Below, piece after piece: positions 31,928 through 41,600 of a DNA stretch of 64,000 nt; positions within the stretch are counted from its first letter, which is position 1; every line of letters begins with the position of its first letter. The notes beneath the pieces are model-generated. The model saw only the letters and a program-made list of their open reading frames with translations. It did no database searches and was not told the DNA's origin. Position numbers and translations under genes: made by a program. Source of the DNA: Micromonospora echinospora. Lineage in GTDB: Bacteria; Actinomycetota; Actinomycetes; Mycobacteriales; Micromonosporaceae. The stretch is taken from the NCBI RefSeq assembly GCF_014203425.1, contig NZ_JACHJC010000001.1, forward strand, positions 1,116,001 through 1,180,000, read 5' to 3'.

Positions 31928-32335
31928 TCAGGCGCGCGGCGGACCGCGGCGGGCGATGGCCGCCCGAGCCGGGTCGGCGACGGCCACGGCCTCGACGCCG
32001 GGCATGCGCCCGGCGGAGGCGGAATCGGTGACGGCCGCGTCGGCGGCGGGACCGGTGGCGGTCCGTGGCGCGCCGTCGGCCGTCGTGGTGCCTGCCGCGA
32101 CCGGAGACGCGATCGCGCTGGGCGCGAATTCGGTGGATGTCGCTCGGGCGTCGGTCGCCCCGAACCCGGCGGTACGAACCGTCGTGGCGTCGGCCTGCCC
32201 GGCCACGGCGGCGTGGGCGGGTGCGGCGGCGATGCCCTGGAGGCCGGCGATCAGCACCAGGCTGGCCACGGCCGTGCGGGCGATCCGGCGCAGCGTCGCC
32301 GTCCAGGTGGACGGGGTGAACGCTACGGGCAGCAC
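31928..32335 (-). CDS. Hypothetical small secreted protein
   Basis: 135-aa Ala/Thr-rich product. A signal peptide is clear: RRIARTAVASLVLIAGLQGI with an AHA-AV-type cleavage site around residue 42. The mature part is low-complexity (TTVRTAGFGATDARATSTEF; GTTTADGAPRTATG) without cysteines or domains. It begins with a GTG and lies downstream of the ESX-locus terminator, so it is a separate transcript. Real translation is likely given the signal peptide, but function is unknown. Confidence 0.55.
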   Translation of the reverse strand: MLPVAFTPSTWTATLRRIARTAVASLVLIAGLQGIAAAPAHAAVAGQADATTVRTAGFGATDARATSTEFAPSAIASPVAAGTTTADGAPRTATGPAADAAVTDSASAGRMPGVEAVAVADPARAAIARRGPPRA

Positions 32336-32460
32336 TGTTTCAACCTATCGGCCGGCGAACGATTTCGCAGCTCAAAGATCTTGCGGGTTACGTGAGCCGT
32401 CCCACGGGTCGCTGTGGACGGACCGAGTCGTCGGGGCGGGCGAGCGGACTCCACCCGACG

Positions 32461-32500
32461 CGAAACGGCGCGGAGCCCGCCGGGGCGCCGCGCCGTTTCG
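32461..32500 (-). terminator. Hairpin terminator of the ESX substrate-pair operon
   Basis: Perfect 13-bp stem (CGAAACGGCGCGG at 32461-32473 with its complement at 32488-32500) and a 14-nt loop, 11 bp past the stop of the WXG100-domain gene on the minus strand. Confidence 0.75.
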
Positions 32501-32510
32501 GATGTCGCTG

Positions 32511-33791
32511 TCAGTTGCCGCCGAGCACCGGCGGCGGGGCGCCGTCGCCGTCGCCCCAGACCATCTCGTCCTCGGTGAGCCAGGTCAGCCGGCCGTCGGA
32601 CTCGTCGTCGCCGTGGCTGCCGCGACCACCGAGCACGCCGCCACGGCCGGCCATCGCGGGCCGCCCGGTGCCGCCGGCGCGCTCGCCGGCCTTGCCTCCG
32701 GACTCGACCACCAGGCCGCGACCGGAGGTGAGCCGGCCGGTGCCGGCCGCCGCGCGGTTTTCCGCGCCGGGCACTCCGCCGAACCGGGCCGCGGACGCCG
32801 AGTTGGGACCGGTGCCCGCGAGCGCCCCGGTGCTGAGCACGCCGGGGGCGCCGTAGAGCGCGCCGCCGCCTCCGCCGGCCGTCATCGTCGCCGGGCCGCC
32901 GCCGGAGCCGAGGCCCGGGCCGCCGCCGATCGTCGGGCCGCCGGTGGTGCTGGTCAGCGGGCCGGCGCCGGCCAGCGAGGTGCCGGCCGGGTCGACAGTG
33001 CCGCCGGTGGTGACCGAACCCGGGACGCCCGCGCCGGGGTTGCCGCCCGGGGCGCCGGCGCCCGGGGTGCCCTCACCCGGCGTGCCGCTGGTGGGTGCCG
33101 TGTGGTGCACGCCCGACGTGGTGGCGGTGGCGCTCGCCCCCGGGCCGAAACTGCCCAGGTTCGGGCCGGACGACGGCGTCTTGACCGAGGGGCCGTTCTG
33201 CAACGTCGGGTCACCGTTGCTGGTGTTGCCCGGCAGCTCGACCTCGGGCGGGTCCGGCACGACGATCCGGCCGTACGCCGAGAAGTCGTAGCCCTCGGCG
33301 AGCTTCGCCACGACCTGCACCATCCGCTGGTGCGCCTTCTCCTGCTCGGCCTTGTCCTGCTGGTGGCCGACGATCCCACCGATCACCGCGCCGGGGGCGC
33401 CGCCGAGCAGGAAGCCCTTGCCGGCGCTGGAGAGCAGCTTGTCGTTGTCGTCGGTCTTCTCCGGGCTCTCCGCCTTGGTCTGCGCGGCCCGCAGCTCGCT
33501 GGACATCATGTCGAGGCCCTGCCGGATGCCGGTCATGCCCTCGGCGAGGTTGCCGGAGTAGCGCACGACCATGTCGAGCCGCCTGGTGAACTCGCGCGCG
33601 GCGTCGCCCGTCCAGCTCTTGGACAGCGCCTCCAGGTCGGCGGTGAGGTCGCGGCTGAGGTCGTCGAGCGTGCCCTTGAGGGAGGTCCACTGGGCGCTGA
33701 GCGCCTCGACCTGCCTCGGGTCGCCGGCGTTGACGCCCTGGTAGAGCTCCTCGTGGCTGACGTGCTCGTAGCGCCGGGTGTACTCAGACAC
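32511..33791 (-). CDS. WXG100-domain protein with long Gly/Pro/Thr-rich tail (predicted ESX substrate)
   Basis: 426-aa protein. Residues 30-110 form a WXG100-like helical hairpin with the turn SKSWTGDAAREF (Trp60–Gly62). A glycine-zipper-like hydrophobic segment (KGFLLGGAPGAVIGGIVGHQQ) follows. The rest is a low-complexity Gly/Ala/Pro/Thr region, ending in an acidic Trp-containing tail (LTWLTEDEMVWGDGDGAPPP) that recurs in actinobacterial ESX-associated proteins. It resembles PPE-like or EspB-like substrates in layout. Overlaps the upstream gene by 8 bp, implying co-secretion as a pair. GTG start. Confidence 0.82.
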   Translation of the reverse strand: MSEYTRRYEHVSHEELYQGVNAGDPRQVEALSAQWTSLKGTLDDLSRDLTADLEALSKSWTGDAAREFTRRLDMVVRYSGNLAEGMTGIRQGLDMMSSELRAAQTKAESPEKTDDNDKLLSSAGKGFLLGGAPGAVIGGIVGHQQDKAEQEKAHQRMVQVVAKLAEGYDFSAYGRIVVPDPPEVELPGNTSNGDPTLQNGPSVKTPSSGPNLGSFGPGASATATTSGVHHTAPTSGTPGEGTPGAGAPGGNPGAGVPGSVTTGGTVDPAGTSLAGAGPLTSTTGGPTIGGGPGLGSGGGPATMTAGGGGGALYGAPGVLSTGALAGTGPNSASAARFGGVPGAENRAAAGTGRLTSGRGLVVESGGKAGERAGGTGRPAMAGRGGVLGGRGSHGDDESDGRLTWLTEDEMVWGDGDGAPPPVLGGN

Positions 33792-34155
33792 GCGGGTCCT
33801 CCTTCGGCTGCTTCATCGCCTCGTTCAGCCCCGAGAGGGCGGCGGCGATGTCGGCCGCGGCGGCGGCGTTGCGGGCCTCGGCGGTCTTGTAGTTCGTCAT
33901 GATCTTGTGGGTCGCCTCGCGGGCGGCCAGGATCGCCCGGCGCAGCCGGTCGACGTGGTTGACGTAGCTCTGGTGCGTCTCGGAGTAGCGACGTGCGTTG
34001 TCGGTCGCGTCGGTGAACGTGCCGAGCGCAGGCGGGCGGCACTGCATCTGGGTGTTGAGCTTGCGCAACACCGACTCCGCATCGTGCAGGCGCCGCTCAA
34101 GTCGCTGGTGGAAGTCCTCCAGGGACAGTACGTCTACTGTCGTGCGACCCGTCAT
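33784..34155 (-). CDS. Small helical ESX partner protein with YxxxE secretion signal
   Basis: 123-aa all-helical protein. Two long helices (DFHQRLERRLHDAESVLRKL and the region around YVNHVDRLRRAILAAREATH) are joined by a loop with LGTFTDATDNARRY instead of WxG. After helix 2 comes NYKTAEARN, with Tyr89 and Glu93 matching the YxxxD/E export signal of ESX substrates. Its gene overlaps the WXG100-tail gene by 8 bp. I infer that the two products form a heterodimer exported through the system encoded here. Not a family I can name. Confidence 0.75.
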   Translation of the reverse strand: MTGRTTVDVLSLEDFHQRLERRLHDAESVLRKLNTQMQCRPPALGTFTDATDNARRYSETHQSYVNHVDRLRRAILAAREATHKIMTNYKTAEARNAAAAADIAAALSGLNEAMKQPKEDPRV

Positions 34156-34270
34156 GGCTGTATCCCCGTAGTCATCGTCGATAACCTTCGCCGCACTCAG
34201 GTTAGTCGAAACGCGCCAACCCGGGCGACCCGTGACAGCTTCCATCCACATCGGATCCCGGAAGGGCCGG

Positions 34271-35740
34271 TCAACCGCCCTGGACCTGGGCCGCCGCGCC
34301 GCCGGTGGAGGGGCTCGCGGTGGGCGCCGGCGGGGACGAGGCATCGAAGTACGCCATCGCGTCGCCCCGGGACAGCGTCGGCCCGGTCGGCACCAGCGCC
34401 AGCAGCGAGGCGGGTACGGCCACCGGCGTGACTTCGCCGTACCCGAGGGCGCTCTTCGCGTCGCCACCGGCGGTGCCGAGCGGATAGCGGATGCCCTGGG
34501 CGGTGATCAGGTAGACCGTCGACCCGGCCGCAGGCTTGCCGCTCTCCCCGGCGGTGGCCTGTGCCAGCACGCCCTTGCCGCCGGGCAGCAGCACGTTCTC
34601 GGCGGTGCGTACCGCGTCCCGGCCGCCCTGCCGCGACGGCATCGCGGTCGCCCCGGTCAGCTCGGCCGGCGGGGAGTCGAAGACCTCCAGCGTGGTGGTC
34701 GGCGGCTGGCCGGCCGGGCCGGGCCGGTAGGTGGCGCAGAGCACGGTGCGCCCCGGGCGGACCTCGTGCGGCGTCGGCAGCCGGGCGGGCAGGCCGTCCG
34801 GCTCCAGCCGCTGGTCGGTGAGGAGTCGGCCCGCCTCGTCGGGAGTGATCTGCGTCACCTCGCCGCCCCGGCCGAGCAGCAGCAACGCGGTGACCTCCCG
34901 GACCGTTGCCAGGCCCTGCCGGGTGAGCACGTAGTACTGGCCGGCCGCCTGGTAGACCTGGCCGATCCGGGCCGGCCGGCCGGCGACGGCGAGCCCGCTC
35001 GGGCCGCCGTCCCCGTCGATAGTGGGCTTGCGCAGCACCGGGCCCACCGGCACCGCGTTCAGCAGCTGCTGCCCGACGGTGAGGTTCGTGACGCCGGCCA
35101 TCTTCAACGCCACGAGCGCCTGGTCGTCGCCGGCGACGCGCAGCCGCGAGCCGCCGGTGAGCAGGTAGCGGGCCTCGCCGGTGCGCACCACGACGGCCCG
35201 GTCGGTGAGCGCGGTGCCACCGGGCAGCGTCCGGTCGATCACCAGGTGCGTGGTGGAGCGCTGCGTGTCGTTCGGGTCGGGCACGTCGCACACCGACCAG
35301 GGGAGCCCGACCAGGGACTTGCGGTCCGGCAGGTCGTCCGGGGCGCCCACGATGCCGACCAGCCGGCCGCGCGGCCGGTCCTTGATGGACGCCTGGGACA
35401 TGGTGCGCGGCTTCGCCGCCGCGTCGTTGACGATCAGCCGGGCCGAGGCGTAGTTGAGCGTCGGGCGCAGCACCCGGTCCTCGCCGAAGTAGTACGTCGC
35501 GCCGGTCTCCCGCTCGATCACCAGCGTGTTCGGCTCCAGCGGCGCCGAGTTGCTGGTGAGCTGCCCGTACGCGCCCACCCCGCCGAGCACCACGGCCGCC
35601 GCGATCACGCTGCCGAACACCGCCATGCCGAGGCGGCGCATCGGCAGGTCGTTGGTCTCCGGATCACCCGACAGCAACGCCGAGACGATGCGGCGGGTGA
35701 CGAAGCGGTACGCCTGCACCTGATCGCGGCGGGTCCGCAT
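34271..35740 (-). CDS. eccB: Type VII secretion protein EccB
   Basis: 489-aa core component of the ESX inner-membrane complex. The N-terminus RRDQVQAYRFVTRRIVSALL is the diagnostic EccB start, followed by one transmembrane helix (MAVFGSVIAAAVVLGGVGAY, about residues 39-58) and a large extracytoplasmic part with repeat-like segments (TLVIERETGATYYF; GIVGAPDDLP). Cys in WSVCDVPD and a second in VLCATYRPG may form the conserved disulfide. It ends in an extended Pro/Ser tail. It is divergent from eccE and upstream, in transcription, of the substrate-pair genes only after a 115-bp gap. Confidence 0.95.
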   Translation of the reverse strand: MRTRRDQVQAYRFVTRRIVSALLSGDPETNDLPMRRLGMAVFGSVIAAAVVLGGVGAYGQLTSNSAPLEPNTLVIERETGATYYFGEDRVLRPTLNYASARLIVNDAAAKPRTMSQASIKDRPRGRLVGIVGAPDDLPDRKSLVGLPWSVCDVPDPNDTQRSTTHLVIDRTLPGGTALTDRAVVVRTGEARYLLTGGSRLRVAGDDQALVALKMAGVTNLTVGQQLLNAVPVGPVLRKPTIDGDGGPSGLAVAGRPARIGQVYQAAGQYYVLTRQGLATVREVTALLLLGRGGEVTQITPDEAGRLLTDQRLEPDGLPARLPTPHEVRPGRTVLCATYRPGPAGQPPTTTLEVFDSPPAELTGATAMPSRQGGRDAVRTAENVLLPGGKGVLAQATAGESGKPAAGSTVYLITAQGIRYPLGTAGGDAKSALGYGEVTPVAVPASLLALVPTGPTLSRGDAMAYFDASSPPAPTASPSTGGAAAQVQGG

Positions 35741-35901
35741 GACTAACCTCCGGCGGGGGTGGGTCCACGACGACAGGGCCGAGCGGCGCCGCGGGCTTCC
35801 CTACGATAAGGGGCCGCCGGGGGTGCGCCGGACCCCGTCCACCGCCCGAACGCCGCACCCCGCCGGCGGACGCCCAGGATGTCCAGAAGGGACGCTCACC
35901 G

Positions 35902-37074
35902 ATGACGCAGCTGCAGGCGCCACCCGGTCGTACGGCCACCGCCCCCGCCGTACCGGCGGACCGGCCGGTCACCCCGGCCGACAAGCGCCGCCGGGGCCGG
36001 CTCGGCCCGGTCGTGGTCGGCCAGCTCGTCGTGGTGGAGTGCGCCGCGCTCGCGGTCTGGTTCGCCACCGCCGGCCCGGCCTGGCTGCTCGGGATGGTGG
36101 GCGTACTGGCGCTGCTCGCCGTGACTGCCGCGTTCGCCCGTCGGGGCGGTCGCTGGTGGTACGAGGACCTGATGCTCCGCCGCCGGCTGCGCCGCCGCCG
36201 CGACCGGGCCCGGGGCGCGACGCCCGGCGGCGACCCCCGGCTGGCCGCGCTCGCCCCGGAACTGACCGTGGTGGAGCTGACCGAGCGCGGCACCCGCCTC
36301 GGCATCGGGCAGGACGACAGGGGATGGTTCGCCGCGCTGGCGCTCACCGGCCGGCCCGGCGCGCCCGCGGGCTCGATCGAGGCCGCCGTGGTGGACCGCG
36401 CGCTCGCCGTGCTCGCCGACTTCTCCGGCCCGGTCACCCAGACCCAGGTCGTCTCGCACACCCTGGTCTGGTACCCGGCCCCCGGTGCGCCGCCGTCGGC
36501 GCACCGGACCGTGTGGGTGGCGCTGCGCCTGTCGGTGGCCGACGCGCGGGCCGAGACGGTGAGCCGGGGCGGCGGCCTGCGCGGCGTGCACCGGACGGTG
36601 GCGGCCGGGGTGGGCCGGCTCGGCAAGGCGCTCAACGCCGCCGGTCTCGGCCACCGCGTGCTCGGCCGGGACGAGCTGCACGCGGCGGTGGTGTCCGGGG
36701 CCGGGCTCGACCTGGCGCCGGAGTCCCCGGTGGAGACGTGGACAAGCGTGCGCGGGGGCGGCTGGACGCAGCGCTGCCTGGCCCTGCGGGTACGCCCCAA
36801 CGGCTCGCTCGGCGCGCTCGTGGACGCGGTCACCGCCACCTCCGCGCCCTCGCACACGGTCGCCGCGGTGGTGCTCCCGGGCGGCCGGCGGGTGCCGCCG
36901 CTGCTGCGGGTGGCGGCCATGGACGGGCACGCCGAGGCGCTGGTGAAGGCGGTCCGGGACATGGCCGGGCGCGTCGGTGTGCCGGCCCGCCCGCTGGACG
37001 GCCAGCACGGTCCCGGCGTCTACGCGACCGCGCCGGTCGGCACCGCGATGGGTACCGTCACGGTCGAAGGTTGA
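35902..37074 (+). CDS. eccE: Type VII secretion protein EccE
   Basis: 390-aa membrane component at the edge of the ESX complex. Two adjacent transmembrane helices (VVGQLVVVECAALAVWFATA; WLLGMVGVLALLAVTAAFA) lie between residues 38 and 80, followed by a basic segment (RRRLRRRRDRARG) and a cytoplasmic domain with ELTERGTRLGIGQDDRGWFA, the EccE core. It is transcribed toward eccD and their 3' ends overlap by 17 bp. Start ATG at 35902 follows GAAGGGACG. Confidence 0.9.
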   Translation: MTQLQAPPGRTATAPAVPADRPVTPADKRRRGRLGPVVVGQLVVVECAALAVWFATAGPAWLLGMVGVLALLAVTAAFARRGGRWWYEDLMLRRRLRRRRDRARGATPGGDPRLAALAPELTVVELTERGTRLGIGQDDRGWFAALALTGRPGAPAGSIEAAVVDRALAVLADFSGPVTQTQVVSHTLVWYPAPGAPPSAHRTVWVALRLSVADARAETVSRGGGLRGVHRTVAAGVGRLGKALNAAGLGHRVLGRDELHAAVVSGAGLDLAPESPVETWTSVRGGGWTQRCLALRVRPNGSLGALVDAVTATSAPSHTVAAVVLPGGRRVPPLLRVAAMDGHAEALVKAVRDMAGRVGVPARPLDGQHGPGVYATAPVGTAMGTVTVEG

Positions 37075-38455
37075 CGATCCAGCCGTACATGCCGCACACC
37101 CAGACGGCGAGCGGCACCAACGCGATGATCAGCAGGATCTCCACGATGTCCAGGACCCGGCCCCAGACCGGCGAGATCCGCTTGCCGGCCACGGTCAGGC
37201 CGTAGACCAGGCTGATCACGGCCACCACGGCCAGGCCGCCGAGGATCAGACCGAGCCGTACCGCCAGCGAGCCGGCGGCGAACACTGCGGCGGCGACCAG
37301 CCCCAGGCCGACGGTGCCGGACAACAGCACCGGCGTGCGCTGCCCGCGGCTGAGGAACGGGCGCGCCCGCAGCAGCGACAGCAGCGCCAGCACCATGCAG
37401 AGCAGGACCGCCGGCAGGCGGCCGTCCTCGGCCAGCACCACCTCGCCGCCGAGCACCAGCAGCGAGACGGTCCAGAGCAGGCCGGTGAGGAACCCGTCGG
37501 CGCGCTCGCTGTTGCGCAGCACCGACGGCCCGTCCACCGACTCGGTGTCCGTCTTCAGGTCGTCCGGTCCGGTGGGAATGGACGGCACCGGCAGCCGGGC
37601 GAGGCGGTAGGCGAGCATCGGCAGCGCCGGCAGCGCGCCGAAGGCGACGGTCGCCACCACGGCCGCCGAGGCCGCCGCGTCGATGTCGAAGGCCAGGCTG
37701 AGCACCGCGCCGAGGCCGACCGCCGCCCCCACGCCGACCGCGCCGAGGAACAGCGGCAGGCGGTCGCCGACGGCGAGCGCGGCGATCGCGCCGAACACCA
37801 CCACGGCGGTGCCGGCGAGCAGGACGTGCGGGCTGGCCAGCTCGCCGAGCGTGCGGTCCCCGGCGAGCACGAGCAGGCCGCCGACGCCCGCGTAACCGAC
37901 CCCGACCAGGGCCAGCACCGCGCCGGTGCGACTGTCGCCGGCCGCCCGGGACAGCACCGCGGCGCCGACCAGCAGCGCCACCGCGACCACGAACGCGGCG
38001 GCCGCGCCGGGTAGCTGTGGCGGACCGGTGAGCAGCGCCGCCACCGCTCCGGCGGCCAGCGCGGAGGCCGCCAGGAGGACCGCGAACGTCCGGGTGGTGC
38101 CCACCTGCCAGGCGCCCGCCCGCTGCGTGGTGGAGGTGGCGACCGCGTCCACCACGTCGTCGAAGACGATCTCCGGGGCGGTGGCCGCCCGGGGGTTGAA
38201 GTAGAGCACCTCGCCGTCGCGGACCCCGAGCTGCGCGGCGGTACGGCCACCGTCGAGCGGCTGGCCGCCGAGCCGGGACAGGCTCCAGCCGCCGTGGCGC
38301 ACACCCTCGTCGGCCAGATCCTCGCCCGCGTAGCGCAGCAGCGTGGGCAGCAGGTCGGCGAGCGGAACGTCGGACGGCAGCGCCAGATCCATCCTGGTAC
38401 GCGGCGCCACGATGGTGATCCGGCTCAGCCCGCCGGTCGCCGTCTTCGTCGCCAC
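37058..38455 (-). CDS. eccD: Type VII secretion integral membrane protein EccD
   Basis: 465-aa channel-like component. Residues 10-95 form a ubiquitin-like cytoplasmic domain (RITIVAPRTRMDLALPSDVP, DEGVRHGGWSLSRLGGQPLD, REGxVLYF-like DGEVLYFNPR), followed by eleven hydrophobic helices to the C-terminus. In mycobacterial ESX, EccD dimers form the membrane vestibule. GTG start, divergent from eccC across a 168-bp promoter region. The stop codon lies inside the 3' end of eccE. Confidence 0.93.
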   Translation of the reverse strand: MATKTATGGLSRITIVAPRTRMDLALPSDVPLADLLPTLLRYAGEDLADEGVRHGGWSLSRLGGQPLDGGRTAAQLGVRDGEVLYFNPRAATAPEIVFDDVVDAVATSTTQRAGAWQVGTTRTFAVLLAASALAAGAVAALLTGPPQLPGAAAAFVVAVALLVGAAVLSRAAGDSRTGAVLALVGVGYAGVGGLLVLAGDRTLGELASPHVLLAGTAVVVFGAIAALAVGDRLPLFLGAVGVGAAVGLGAVLSLAFDIDAAASAAVVATVAFGALPALPMLAYRLARLPVPSIPTGPDDLKTDTESVDGPSVLRNSERADGFLTGLLWTVSLLVLGGEVVLAEDGRLPAVLLCMVLALLSLLRARPFLSRGQRTPVLLSGTVGLGLVAAAVFAAGSLAVRLGLILGGLAVVAVISLVYGLTVAGKRISPVWGRVLDIVEILLIIALVPLAVWVCGMYGWIVNLRP

Positions 38456-38623
38456 AGTGGCCTCCTCGTTGCTCGCAGACGATCCGCTCGGCCGTCGGCG
38501 TCGCCCTACGGGTCCACGACGCCTCCGGGAGATTACCTACGATGGCGGTCGCACAGGTTGCCCACCCGACGCTCACCGGCGGTGGCAGACCACGATCAGG
38601 GCCGCTTCTGAGAGGGGAGAGCC

Positions 38624-41600
38624 GTGAGTACGGTGGTGTTCCGCCGACTTCCGCGTCAACAGGGGCCCGCGCTGCCGCGCGGCGAGGTGCTGCTGGAGTC
38701 CCCGCCCGAGCTGCCGGAGCCGAAGGCCAAGGGCATGGGGCAGGTGCTGATGATCCTGCCGATGCTCTGCGGCGTCGGCGCGATGGCGTTCCTCTACGCC
38801 GGCCGCGGCGGCGGCATGATGACGTACGTCGCGGGTGGCCTGTTCGGTGTGTCCATGTTGGGCATGGCGATCGGCACGCTCGGCAACGGCGGCAACGACA
38901 AGGCCGAGCTGAACGCGCAGCGCCGCGACTACATGCGCTACCTCGCGCAGATGCGCAAGCGCACCCGCCGGGCCGCCGAGCAGCAGCGCGCCGCGATGAC
39001 CTGGCGGCACCCGGAGCCGGACGCGCTCTGGTCGATCGCCGCCTCCCGCCGGCTGTGGGAGCGGCGGATCACCGAGGACGACTTCGGCGAGGTGCGGATC
39101 GCGCTCGGCCCGCAGCGGCTGGCGGTGGAGATCGTGCCGCCGGAGACCAAGCCGGTGGAGGACCTGGAGCCGATGAGCGCGATCGCGCTGCGCCGGTTCG
39201 TCCGGGCCCACTCCAGCGTGCCGGACCTGCCCACCGCGCTGTCGCTGCGCGCGTTCAGCCGGATCGCGTTGCGCGGCGACCGGGAGCCGGTGCTCGACCT
39301 GGCGCGGGCCGCGCTGGGCCAGCTCGTCACGTTCCACGCCCCGGAGGACCTGCTGGTGGTCGTGGTGGCCGCGCCGGACCGGCAGCCGGCCTGGGACTGG
39401 GTGAAGTGGCTGCCGCACGCCCAGCACCCGGGGCGTACCGACGCGGCGGGCGCGCGCCGGATGGTGTTCGCCGCGCTCGACGAGGCGGAGACCGCGCTCG
39501 CCCAGGACCTGGGCGGCCGGCCCCGGTTCGCGCCGGAGGCGAAGCCCCTGACCACCGCGCCGCACGTGGTGGTCGTGCTGGACGGCGGCGAGGTCTCGGC
39601 GACCTGCGCGCTGACCGGCGCGGGCCTGCTCGGCACCACCGTGGTCGACCTGTCCGGCACGGTGCCGCGCGACGCCGGGCGCTGGCTGCTCTGCCTGGAC
39701 GCCGGCGACGGCACCGGGCTCGACCTGGTCCGCGGCACCGCCACGTCCCGGCTCGGCAGCCCGGACCGGCTGTCCCTGTCCGCCGCCGAAGGGCTGGCCC
39801 GGCAGATCGCCCCGTTCCGGCTCTCCCAGCAGCAGGGCGCCAGCACGGAGGAGCCGCTGGCCCGCAGCATGGAGCTGCCCGACCTGCTCGGCGTCGGCGA
39901 CGCGGCCACTGTGGACGTCCGGCAGACCTGGCGGCCGCGCAGCCACCGCGACCGGCTGCGCATCCCGCTCGGCCTGGGCCCGGACGGCAACGTGGTCGAG
40001 CTGGACTTCAAGGAGTCCGCGCACGAGGGCATGGGCCCGCACGGCCTGGTGATCGGCGCGACCGGCTCGGGCAAGAGCGAACTGCTGCGTACGGTGGTCG
40101 CCGCGCTGGGCGTGACGCACTCCTCGGAGGAGCTGAACTTCGTCCTGGTCGACTTCAAGGGCGGCGCCACGTTCGCCTCGCTGGACGCGCTGCCGCACAC
40201 CAGCGCGGTGATCACCAACCTCTCGGACGAGCTGCCGCTGGTGGACCGCATGCGGGACGCGCTCGCCGGTGAGATGAACCGCCGGCAGGAGGTGCTGCGG
40301 GCGGCCGGAAACTACGTCTCCCGTTACGACTACGAGAAGGCGCGGGCGGCCGGTGAGCCACTGGAGCCGATGCCGAGCCTGCTGATCATCTGTGACGAGT
40401 TCTCCGAGCTGCTGGCCGCCAAGCCGGACTTCATCGACCTGTTCGTGATGATCGGCCGCCTCGGCCGGTCGCTCGGCGTGCACCTGCTGCTCGCCTCGCA
40501 GCGGCTGGAGGAGGGCAAGCTGCGTGGCCTGGACACGCACCTGTCGTACCGGATCGGCCTGCGCACGTTCTCGGCGGTGGAGAGCCGGATCGTGCTCGGC
40601 GTGCCGGACGCGTACGAGCTGCCCAGCGCGCCGGGCCACGGCTACCTGAAGACCGACACCGCCACCATGCTGCGGTTCCGTGCCGCCTACGTGTCCGGCC
40701 CGTACCAGGCGCCGGGGCAGGTGCAGCGCTCCACCCGGGCGCAGGTGCAGCGGCGGATCGTCCCGTACGGCATCGACTACGTACCGGCGCCGGCGTTGCC
40801 GAGCCCGGCGGAGGCCACGCCGGAGCCGGAGCAGTCGGGCGACGGCAAGGCGGTGGCCATGCTGGACGTGCTGATCGACCAGCTCAAGGGTCGCGGCAAG
40901 CCGGCGCACCAGGTCTGGCTGCCGCCGCTCGCCGAGCCGTCCGGGCTGGCCGAGATGCTGCCGAAGCTGAGCGTGCACCCGACGTTCGGCCTGACCACCG
41001 CCGACTGGCCGGGCCGCGGCCGGCTCGCCGTGCCGGTCGGGATCGTGGACCGCCCGTACGAGCAGCGCCGCGACCCGATGATGGTCGACCTGGCCGGGGC
41101 CGGCGGCAACGTGGTGATCGTCGGCGCGTCGCTGAGCGGCAAGAGCACCATGCTGCGCTCGATGCTGGCCTCGCTGGCGCTCACCCACACGCCGCGTGAG
41201 GTGCAGTTCTTCTGCCTCGACTTCGGTGGTGGCGCGCTGCGTAGCCTGGACGGGCTGCCGCACACCTCGGGCGTGGCGGGGCGGCGGGACACCGAGGCGG
41301 TCCGGCGGACGGTGGCCGAGGTGGTCGCCGTCATCGACGAGCGGGAGAACCGGTTCACCCAGCACGGCATCGACTCGGTGGCCAGTTACCGGCGCCGCCG
41401 CGCGGCCGGTGAGTTCGCCGACGACCCGTTCGGTGACGTCTTCCTCGTGGTGGACGGCTGGAACACGCTGCGCCAGGAGTACGAGGAGCTGGAACAGACC
41501 ATCACCAACCTGGCGAACCGGGGCCTCGGCTTCGGTGTCCACGTGGTGATCACGGCCGTGCGCTGGGCGGAGATCCGGATCAACATGCGGGACCTGCTCG

